Below, piece after piece: positions 8,901-15,166 of a stretch of 36,504 bases of DNA (position 1 is the first letter of the stretch; each line of letters opens with the position of its first letter). A model generated the notes under the pieces. It was not told the origin of the DNA and ran no database searches. It saw nothing but the letters and a program-made list of their open reading frames with translations. Source of the DNA: Bordetella parapertussis (GTDB lineage Bacteria; Pseudomonadota; Gammaproteobacteria; Burkholderiales; SG8-41); assembly GCA_945861275.1 (NCBI GenBank), contig CAMATZ010000056.1, positions 1 through 36,504 of the forward strand, in the 5' to 3' direction. The position numbers and the translations under genes were made by a program.

Positions 8901-9890
8901 TCAGCGTTTCCTGTTGATTTGTGCGAGCAAGACTTGTGCTAGCGCGTCGTCCACACGGGCATCGACCCGCAGCGCCCAGTGCCTGGCTGAGGCATAGCGC
9001 TCGCATTTTACTCCATCCTTTTCCGTCATCACGACGGCGTCGCAGTTCGCATATTCGATATCGGATGGCGTAAAAACATGATGATCGGCGAACGCGTGTG
9101 GCGTGTGGGCGATGCGCAGGCAGGTAAGCATCTCGAAAAACTGTTGCGGATTACCGATGCCGGCTATGGCATGCACGCGCAGGCCATGCAGGCCGCCGAC
9201 GGTGAGATGCAGGCTGGCGTCGTGCAGATTGCGCAGTCCTGTTGCCTCCAGCGTCATCGCAAAATGCGGCGGGGTGGCGGGTTTGGGCACGGCAACCGCA
9301 CCGCGCACCACCACCGCATCCACGCTGTTCAGCCGCGCTGGCGGTTCGCGCAGCGGGCCGGCGGGGAGCATAAAGCCGTTGCCATGCCCGCGCGTGCCGT
9401 CGACGACCGCGATCTCGAGCGTGCGCGCGAGCCGATAGTGCTGCAGACCGTCATCGCTGACGATGATGTTGCAATGGGGGCTGGCCGCCAGCAGCGCACG
9501 CGCGGCAGCCACGCGATCTTTGCCGATCCACACCGGACAAGCGCTTCGCCGCGCCAGCACAACCGGTTCGTCGCCGTAACGCGTGGCGTCGCTATCGCCA
9601 TGCACCGCGTGCGCAAGTTCATGGGTGCCGCCATAACCACGGCTGACAATGCCCGGCTGATAGCCGGCTTCGCGTAAACGGGCTACGAGCCACAGCACCA
9701 GCGGCGTTTTGCCGGTGCCGCCCACACTGATATTGCCGACGACGATTACCGGTACTGGCAGCCGTTGGCTGAGCGAGGGGAACGCCTGGTATAAAAAACG
9801 GCGCGTGGCGACTACCGCGCGAAACAGCCACGACAGTGGCGCGAGCAGCAGCGTAATCACGGTGATACGCGTCCACGCTGCGGGATACAT
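8901..9890 (-). CDS. lpxK: Tetraacyldisaccharide 4'-kinase
   Basis: Phosphorylates the 4' position of the lipid A disaccharide at the inner face of the cytoplasmic membrane. It has 329 residues. An N-terminal hydrophobic segment (ITVITLLLAPLSWLFRAVVA) serves as the membrane anchor, followed by PVIVVGNISVGGTGKTP, the Walker A of LpxK, and GIVSRGYGG. DDGLQHYRLARTLEIAVVD carries the catalytic Asp-Asp region, and ADHHVFTPSDI and MTEKDGVKC follow. It starts 14 bases after exbD and abuts ycaR, as in the conserved envelope operon. Confidence 0.97.
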   Translation of the reverse strand: MYPAAWTRITVITLLLAPLSWLFRAVVATRRFLYQAFPSLSQRLPVPVIVVGNISVGGTGKTPLVLWLVARLREAGYQPGIVSRGYGGTHELAHAVHGDSDATRYGDEPVVLARRSACPVWIGKDRVAAARALLAASPHCNIIVSDDGLQHYRLARTLEIAVVDGTRGHGNGFMLPAGPLREPPARLNSVDAVVVRGAVAVPKPATPPHFAMTLEATGLRNLHDASLHLTVGGLHGLRVHAIAGIGNPQQFFEMLTCLRIAHTPHAFADHHVFTPSDIEYANCDAVVMTEKDGVKCERYASARHWALRVDARVDDALAQVLLAQINRKR

Positions 9891-9904
9891 GCGTGCGGGC
9901 TGCT

Positions 9905-10324
9905 CTACTTTTTGGCCGCTTGTATGGTGAAGGCGATTTTGCCGAAGCCCGCGTACTGCGCGGCTTCCATCACGCGAATCACCGATTGGTGCGAGGCCTG
10001 GGCATCGGCGCTGATGGTGATCACCGGGTCTTTGTTGGCGCCGGCGGCGCGTTTGAGTTCGGCGGCAAAGGCTTCACGCGTGCTGAAGGTGTGGGCGGTC
10101 CTGTTGACCACATATTTGCCGGTGGCATCGACGGCGATATCGATCTGGTCAACGCGCTCCGCCGGTATTGCCGAATCGGCGGTCGGCAAATTGATTTGCA
10201 ACTCGCTTTGTTTGGTGTAGGTGGTGGTGATAATCAAAAAAATAAGAATCACCAGCAGCACATCGATCAACGGTATGAAGTTGATCTCCGGTTCCTCGCG
10301 GAACGCATGGGTGCGGAACTTCAT
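9905..10324 (-). CDS. exbD: ExbD/TolR-type biopolymer transport protein
   Basis: Inner-membrane component of a proton-driven motor that energises outer-membrane transport. The 139 residues have a short cytoplasmic N-terminus (PEINFIPLIDVLLVILIFLIITTTY) in which the single transmembrane helix carries the essential Asp (D25). A periplasmic domain follows. It starts 18 bases after the exbB stop and precedes lpxK. The position next to lipid A genes rather than tonB or tol genes is typical of betaproteobacteria, and a role in lipid A/LPS-linked export has been suggested but not proven. Confidence 0.94.
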   Translation of the reverse strand: MKFRTHAFREEPEINFIPLIDVLLVILIFLIITTTYTKQSELQINLPTADSAIPAERVDQIDIAVDATGKYVVNRTAHTFSTREAFAAELKRAAGANKDPVITISADAQASHQSVIRVMEAAQYAGFGKIAFTIQAAKK

Positions 10325-10342
10325 GGTTCAAGCTTCATCACG

Positions 10343-10954
10343 TCAGGCCTGCCGCTCGCCGTGAAGAATTTCCACCAGCTTGGTGCCCTGCATTTCCATT
10401 TCCAGCAGCAGGTTATCCACCTGGCTGCGGAAGTGGCGGTAGAAAACCATGCTCGGAATCGCCACCACCAGGCCCAGCGCGGTGTTGTAAAGCGCAACAG
10501 AAATGCCATGCGCGAGTTGCGTGGGATTGCTGCTGCCGGTGGGCGACGAGGCGCCAAAAATTTCGATCATGCCGATCACCGTGCCAAACAAACCGAGCAG
10601 CGGCGACACCGCAGCGATGGTGCCAAGAGTGGTGAGAAAGCGCTCCAGGTTGGCCGCCGCCGCGCGCCCGGCTTCTTCAATCGATTCCTTGAGTATCAGC
10701 GGCGATGATTTGATGTTTTTGATGCCCGCCGCGAGCACCAGCCCCAACGCGGAACCTTCGGCGAGTTGGGTCAAACTGGCGGTGCTGGCTTCGTTTTGCC
10801 GGTATTCCTGCACCGCCTGCATCAGCAGGCCCTTGGGCATGACTTTGCTCGCGCGCAGCGACCACAGCCGTTCCGCGATAATCGCCAGTGCGAGGACTGA
10901 GGCGAATAATAGCGGCCATATCGGCCAACCTGCCGCTTGAATGAGCGAGAACAC
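10343..10954 (-). CDS. exbB: ExbB/TolQ/MotA-family proton channel protein
   Basis: Partner of ExbD in the motor complex. I start it at GTG 10954-10952, preceded by AAGGGAG, which gives 203 residues beginning MFSLIQAAGWPIWPLLFASV. The longer frame to 11095 reads through the repeat element and is not credible. Three transmembrane segments are visible: IWPLLFASVLALAIIAERLW (about 12-31), a segment around FLTTLGTIAAVSPLLGLFGT (about 100-125) and ISVALYNTALGLVVAIPSMV (about 145-170). The second contains the conserved family core. It leads the exbB-exbD-lpxK-ycaR-kdsB operon. Confidence 0.94.
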   Translation of the reverse strand: MFSLIQAAGWPIWPLLFASVLALAIIAERLWSLRASKVMPKGLLMQAVQEYRQNEASTASLTQLAEGSALGLVLAAGIKNIKSSPLILKESIEEAGRAAAANLERFLTTLGTIAAVSPLLGLFGTVIGMIEIFGASSPTGSSNPTQLAHGISVALYNTALGLVVAIPSMVFYRHFRSQVDNLLLEMEMQGTKLVEILHGERQA

Positions 10955-11023
10955 TGGATAAACTCCCTTAAAAAATTTCGCTAACTGTATATTGCAATGG
11001 GGGTTTCGGCAAGCTGGTGAGGG

Positions 11024-11118
11024 CGTGAATGCGTGAAGGGTGAAGAGTGAAGAGTGAAGGGGCAAGTCAAACCCATTGGAGGGGTACCTCTTCACCCTTC
11101 ACCCTTCACTCTTCACGC
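11024..11118. repeat. Heptamer-repeat palindrome, copy B
   Basis: Direct heptamers GTGAAGG, GTGAAGA, GTGAAGA, GTGAAGG (from about 11034) lead into a 32-bp core at 11059-11090 (starts GGGGCAAGTCAAACCC, ends GAGGGGTACCTC). Reverse-complement heptamers (TTCACCC, TTCACCC, TTCACTC, TTCAC) follow to 11117. The core is almost identical to the reverse strand of copy C (12825-12856). It lies in the divergent spacer between exbB and xseA. Confidence 0.9.
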
Positions 11119-11434
11119 AGTACAAGGCGCAATGGGCCACGAATTCAGTGGCTTACCCACTTGTCCACAGATGCTGTGGATAAATCTGTGTGCAAACTGT
11201 GTGAAGTGGCGCTAAGTGGTGTTGCGGAATAGAGAATTTGCCACTGAGTAGCAAAAGCGCAATATAGAAAGCTGTTTAAAAACAAACGATTACATTATTT
11301 GTAGGCGTGCCGCCAACAAAAGCTTTTTTACAACAAGGACTTGCCGTGCTGTTGTGGATGAAGCGCCCCAGGCGCCTCAAAAAATCCCCGTGAAATCAAC
11401 GCTGAATGAGAGGGCGCCGGTTTAGAATTACAGC
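11119..11434. other. Divergent exbB-xseA spacer with DnaA-box-like sites and an AT-rich stretch
   Basis: No gene is visible. The stretch holds three DnaA-box-like 9-mers: TTGTCCACA at 11161-11169 (one mismatch), TGTGGATAA at 11175-11183 (perfect TTATCCACA on the minus strand) and TGTGGATGA at 11353-11361 (TCATCCACA on the minus strand, one mismatch). Between them lies an AT-rich run (about 11260-11310, AATATAGAAAGCTG, TTTAAAAACAAACG, ATTACATTATTTG). The xseA start region has TAGAAT at 11423-11428. No oriC-type neighbour genes (dnaA, dnaN, rpmH, gidA) are present. Confidence 0.5.
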
Positions 11435-12793
11435 ATGACTTTATTTGAAGAAAGAGCGGTTGCGACGGCGGGCGCCACGGTTATCTCGGTCGCCGAACTG
11501 AACCGCCGGGTGCGCGCCGCGATTGAGGGCAATCTGCCGCTGACCTGGGTGACCGGCGAAATTTCCAATATGCGGCGCTACGATTCCGGTCATTGGTATT
11601 TCACCCTGAAAGATGCCAGCGCGCAGGTGGACTGCGTGATGTTCCGTCACAAGGCGCAGCACGTCGATTGGACGCCTGCGGATGGCATGCGCGTCGAAGT
11701 GCGCGCGGCGCCAACGGTGTATGAAGCGCGCGGCAAGTATCAGCTCAACGTCGAGGCTATGCGCCGCGCGGGGCTGGGCGCGTTGTATGAAGCGTATGAA
11801 AGGCTCAAGGCCAAGCTCGAAGCCGAGGGTCTGTTTGCCGATGAACGCAAGCGCGAAATTCCCGACTTTCCGCGCGCGATTGGCGTGGTGACATCACCAC
11901 AGGCGGCAGCATTGCGTGACGTGTTAACCACGCTCAAGCGCCGCATGCCGTCGATCCCGGTGGTGATTTACCCTGCGCCGGTGCAAGGCGAAGGCGCTGC
12001 AGCAAAAATCATGCAGGCCATCGCCACGGCTTCGACACGTGCGCAGAAAGACCGGTGTGATGTGCTGATCGTATGCCGCGGCGGCGGCAGCATCGAAGAC
12101 TTGTGGTCGTTCAACGAAGAAGTGGTGGCGCGCGCCATCCACGCGTGCGCAATACCGGTGGTCACCGGCGTCGGCCATGAAACCGATTTCACCATCGCGG
12201 ATTTTGTGGCCGACGCACGCGCGCCGACACCCACGGCGGCGGCGGAAATGGTCAGCCCCGATCGCATTGAGCTACGCGCGCAAGTCACACAATTGCGCGG
12301 GCAACTCACACGCTTGACGCGCCGCGCGCTCGAAGACCGCATGCAGAAACTCGATTATCTGCAGCGGCGCCTTACGCATCCGGGAGAACGCATCGTCGAG
12401 CAGCGGCGCCATCTGGCGCATCTGGCGAGCCGGCTCACCAGTGCCTACGCACACGCCGCCGATGGACGCGCGTGGGCGTTGCGCGCGGCGGCGCAACGCC
12501 ATAACGCAGCGCGCCCCGATGTGCGCGGTCTTGAACGTACCTTAGCCGACGCCGGACGGCGCTTGGGTGAGGCGATGCAACGAGGTCTGACGCAGCGGCA
12601 GTCGCGGCTCGCGCGCGCCGAAGGGTTCGTCAATGCGCTGGATCCGCAACGCATGCTGGAGCGCGGCTACAGCATCGCCGAGACAGCGCAGGGTGTAATC
12701 GTGCGCGACGCGGCCACCCTCGCCGTAGGTGAAGAAATTCGCGTGACGTTTGCGCGCGGCGCGGTGATGAGCGAGGTGAAGAGTAGGGCGTGA
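11435..12793 (+). CDS. xseA: Exodeoxyribonuclease VII large subunit
   Basis: Catalytic subunit of exonuclease VII, which degrades single-stranded DNA together with several XseB subunits. The 452 residues have an N-terminal OB-fold DNA-binding domain (about 15-115; LPLTWVTGEISNMRRYDSGH, HWYFTLKDASAQVDCVMF). The catalytic core carries FPRAIGVVTSPQAAALRDVL, CRGGGSIEDLWSFNEE and GVGHETDFTIADFVAD, then APTPTAAAE. A long helical region (about 280-390) and a C-terminal segment with RGYSIAE complete it. No Shine-Dalgarno precedes the ATG; TAGAAT ends 6 bases before it. The TGA is the first base triplet of repeat copy C. Confidence 0.97.
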   Translation: MTLFEERAVATAGATVISVAELNRRVRAAIEGNLPLTWVTGEISNMRRYDSGHWYFTLKDASAQVDCVMFRHKAQHVDWTPADGMRVEVRAAPTVYEARGKYQLNVEAMRRAGLGALYEAYERLKAKLEAEGLFADERKREIPDFPRAIGVVTSPQAAALRDVLTTLKRRMPSIPVVIYPAPVQGEGAAAKIMQAIATASTRAQKDRCDVLIVCRGGGSIEDLWSFNEEVVARAIHACAIPVVTGVGHETDFTIADFVADARAPTPTAAAEMVSPDRIELRAQVTQLRGQLTRLTRRALEDRMQKLDYLQRRLTHPGERIVEQRRHLAHLASRLTSAYAHAADGRAWALRAAAQRHNAARPDVRGLERTLADAGRRLGEAMQRGLTQRQSRLARAEGFVNALDPQRMLERGYSIAETAQGVIVRDAATLAVGEEIRVTFARGAVMSEVKSRA

Positions 12794-12898
12794 GAACCGT
12801 GAAGGGTGAAGGGTGAAGAGTGACGAGGCACCCCTCCAATGGGTTTGACTTGCCCCTTCACCCTTCACCCTTCACTCTTCACCCTTCACGGTTCTCAC
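12791..12898. repeat. Heptamer-repeat palindrome, copy C
   Basis: Outer arms TGAGAACCGTGAAGG (12791-12805) and CCTTCACGGTTCTCA (12883-12897) are exact inverted repeats. Inside, direct GTGAAGG/GTGAAGA heptamers, the core in reverse orientation (12825-12856) and about five CTTCACY heptamers follow. The core matches copy B except at two visible positions. It lies between the convergent xseA and lysozyme genes, may terminate both, and includes the xseA stop codon. Confidence 0.9.
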
Positions 12899-12912
12899 GC
12901 TCCTTCACGCCA

Positions 12913-13491
12913 CTAAGTGGTATGGCTGATCGCGCCATAATACTGTTGGCCATAACCCGCGATCAGATTGGCTTTGTCCAGGCCGTTGATGATGCGGCGG
13001 GCATTTATCCAGTCACCGGTGGTTGCGTTGAAATAATCGCTCAATTTTTTTCCGGTGAACCAGCCTTCGCTCATGCCGTTGAACATGATTTTGCCCGCAT
13101 TTTTCAATTGCATTACCAATGCCGGGTTTTTGATGAAGTTGCGCCTCAGTTTAACGCCGGCTTTCTGGTAGTTCTCGTACCAGGTCAGTTGCACAAAACC
13201 CCGGCCGTAGAAAATGTTGCTGGTGTCGGCGTAGCGCGTGCCATCCATTTTAAAATTTTCGCCGTACTGGCGACCCCGTCCTTTGCCGTACTCCTCTATG
13301 GGCTGCATCGTTCTGTCCGTTTCGTGATGGGCAGTGGCCAGCATATAGGCCAACCAGCGGTCGTCCTTTTTAGCCCAGTTTTGATCCCAAACATCGAGAA
13401 TGGCGGTGATCCCGTCGACCTGGGATTGCTTCAAGACGCCGCCGAACAGGTAGGTGCGTGCGTGATCAAAAAAGAATTTTCGATTAATCAT
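12913..13491 (-). CDS. GH19/chitinase-class-I-like lysozyme domain protein
   Basis: Likely peptidoglycan- or chitin-cleaving glycosidase, 192 residues, a single domain without a signal peptide. LATAHHETDRTMQPIEEYGKG matches the start of the GH19 catalytic region (HET with catalytic Glu), and FYGRGFVQLTWYENYQKAG matches the family's GRGxxQLTxxxNY motif. The C-terminal part (GDWINARRIINGLDKANLIAGYGQ) matches GH19-type phage endolysins. I chose ATG 13489-13491 over a start 16 codons upstream, which would lie inside the cupin gene. It follows the cupin stop by 2 bases, so they are co-transcribed. With no export signal and no holin seen nearby, the role could be a phage remnant or a recruited enzyme. 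Confidence 0.75.
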   Translation of the reverse strand: MINRKFFFDHARTYLFGGVLKQSQVDGITAILDVWDQNWAKKDDRWLAYMLATAHHETDRTMQPIEEYGKGRGRQYGENFKMDGTRYADTSNIFYGRGFVQLTWYENYQKAGVKLRRNFIKNPALVMQLKNAGKIMFNGMSEGWFTGKKLSDYFNATTGDWINARRIINGLDKANLIAGYGQQYYGAISHTT

Positions 13492-13493
13492 TC

Positions 13494-13955
13494 CTACTTC
13501 TTCTCCGCCGGCGTGGAGGTTGCCGGGCCCATGCCCCACACCTGAATAATCGTTTCCTCATCTTTCGCGCCGTCGTAGTGGATGCCTTTGGCGCGATGGA
13601 TAACGTAGCTGCCGGCCGGTGCGGGCACCGTGCTATTCGGATCGTAAGTCTCGCCGGTGCCCATCCACCAGGTGCCGGAGATCACGATAAAGAAGCGGTC
13701 GTTCTGGTGAAAATGCGGCCGGCTCATTTTGCCGGGCAGCCACTTGAGGCGCACGACGTAGGGGCCCGGCTGGCTCGGGTTGCCAAACAGAATTGCCGAT
13801 TCGTTGCTGCCGTTCGGATTTTTAATCCATTTGATTTCAGCCGGCGGCGTGAAATCCACCCATTCGCGGTTGATGTCGGCGGCGTAAGCCGCAGGCGTGG
13901 CGAATATCAGAGCAAGCAGCGAGGTGTAGAAAAATTGCGCGATGTACTTTTTCAT
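13494..13955 (-). CDS. Exported cupin-domain protein
   Basis: Small single-domain cupin of 153 residues with an N-terminal signal peptide (MKKYIAQFFYTSLLALIFAT, cleavage likely after AYA at about 24). The cupin motifs are SRPHFHQNDRFFIVISGTWW (HxH...E-like metal site) and GSYVIHRAKGIHYDGAKDEE. AGGGAG lies 6 bases before the ATG, which decides the start over a longer frame. Its function is unknown; exported cupins of this type are generally annotated as ChrR- or DUF4437-like. It is the first gene of the pair with the lysozyme gene and diverges from the ChaN-like gene. Confidence 0.8.
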   Translation of the reverse strand: MKKYIAQFFYTSLLALIFATPAAYAADINREWVDFTPPAEIKWIKNPNGSNESAILFGNPSQPGPYVVRLKWLPGKMSRPHFHQNDRFFIVISGTWWMGTGETYDPNSTVPAPAGSYVIHRAKGIHYDGAKDEETIIQVWGMGPATSTPAEKK

Positions 13956-14062
13956 GATGTCTCCCTGGGTTTGTGCTTCACGTATTAGCCTGCATGAATC
14001 GATCGGGGCAAGAGACGCTATCATATAAAAAAAGAGGGAACGTTTGTGTTCGCAAGCTGCAG

Positions 14063-14968
14063 ATGACAGACGCTTGGACGGCTGGTTTCAAAGGAAAGCG
14101 GTATTGGCGCATTTCCCGATTGGCGCACGCTGTTGCGTCCCTGCTCGTCATTGCCGTGGCGGGTTGCGCAACGGTCCCGCTGGGGCACGACTGGGAGCAA
14201 CGGCTGCGCGCCGATGCGCTGGTGCTGCTCGGTGAGGTGCACGATAATGCCGCGCACCATCAGCAACGTTTGGACGTTTTGCGCCGAGTTTTTGCCGCGG
14301 GCTGGCGGCCCGCGATTGCGATGGAGCAGTTTGACCGCGAGCAGCAGGGCGACATCGACCGCGCGCGCGTGGCAAGGCCGGGTGATGCGCAGCATGTAAT
14401 CGATCTTGCCGCGCCATCGCCGGGCGCCGGCCGCTGGAACTGGGCGTTCTACCGGCCGTTCGTTGAACTGGCCCTGGAATACGACGTGCCACTGATTGCC
14501 GTCAATCTGTCGAGGGCGGACGCGAACAAGGTCGTGCGCGGGGGTTTTGCCGTCCTGTTCGATGCCGGCCAGATGAGGTTGCTGGGATTGGATCAACCGG
14601 TGCCCGACGCACTGCAAGCCGCACAGGAGCGGGAGATGGATAACGGTCATTGCAATGCGTTGCCGCAATCTGCGCTCCCTGCGATGGCGCGCATGCAGCT
14701 TGCGCGCGATGCGGTCATGGCCGCTCTTGTAGGCAAGCACGCGGCGCAGGGCGTAGTGTTGATCGCGGGCAACGGCCATGTGCGGCATGATATCGGGGTG
14801 CCGCGCTGGTTGAGTCCTGCGCAGCGCGCAAAGACCTGGACGGTGGGTTATCTTGAGCAGGGCGCTGCGTCCGCGCGCGACGCAGCGTTTGATACGGTTG
14901 TGCGTACTGCCGCAGCCGAACGAACCGACCCGTGCATTGAATTCAGGGCGCGCAGGGAGCAGCAGTGA
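14063..14968 (+). CDS. ChaN-family (haem-binding-like) lipoprotein
   Basis: Predicted outer- or inner-membrane lipoprotein of 301 residues. The N-terminus ends in the lipobox IAVAGC with the Cys at about 35. The mature part begins with DALVLLGEVHDNAAHHQQRL, the hallmark of ChaN/Tiki-type proteins (GExHxxxxHH), followed by AIAMEQFDREQQGDI. FVELALEYDVPLIAVNLSR, MARMQLARDAVMA and VLIAGNGHVRHDIGVPRWL complete the family pattern. ChaN binds haem and is implicated in iron uptake; no iron genes are nearby here. The start is uncertain: the frame stays open to a GTG at 13973, but ATG 14063 gives a normal signal sequence. Confidence 0.85.
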   Translation: MTDAWTAGFKGKRYWRISRLAHAVASLLVIAVAGCATVPLGHDWEQRLRADALVLLGEVHDNAAHHQQRLDVLRRVFAAGWRPAIAMEQFDREQQGDIDRARVARPGDAQHVIDLAAPSPGAGRWNWAFYRPFVELALEYDVPLIAVNLSRADANKVVRGGFAVLFDAGQMRLLGLDQPVPDALQAAQEREMDNGHCNALPQSALPAMARMQLARDAVMAALVGKHAAQGVVLIAGNGHVRHDIGVPRWLSPAQRAKTWTVGYLEQGAASARDAAFDTVVRTAAAERTDPCIEFRARREQQ

Positions 14969-15068
14969 CGCATCACTGGCGCGAGCGGGTTACCTTTGCG
15001 GCAGTGCCCACTTCGCTGGTGTAGTGTTGCACGCTGTTGAGTATCAAACACTGCCGCCATCTCACATT

Positions 15069-15096
15069 CGTCGTTCCGGCGAACGCCGGAATGACG
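15069..15096. repeat. Palindromic intergenic repeat (TTCCGGCGAACGCCGGAA type)
   Basis: CGTCGTTCCGGCGAACGCCG then GAATGACG forms a near-perfect hairpin. From recall this is one of the commonest dispersed palindromes of proteobacteria. It sits in the 198-base convergent spacer between the chaN-like gene and the amidase; nothing else is visible there. Confidence 0.7.
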
Positions 15097-15166
15097 GGAT
15101 TAGTGTCGGCTCGCTTGTGTGCCTGCGGTCACATTTTTAATGTTCCATCAAGACCGCAACACCACG

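Noticed and set aside
11119-11434. Chromosomal origin of replication
   Set aside because: There are only three DnaA-box-like sites, two with mismatches, and none of the usual oriC neighbour genes; recorded instead as a possible DnaA-binding region.
8635-12898. CRISPR array
   Set aside because: The repeats are only 7 bp, they are arranged as inverted arms around a core, and there are no unique spacers of regular length or cas genes.
13973-14062. Longer N-terminus for the ChaN-like lipoprotein starting at GTG 13973
   Set aside because: It would put 65 residues before the lipobox Cys, too long for a lipoprotein signal; ATG 14063 is preferred, although its ribosome-binding site is weak.
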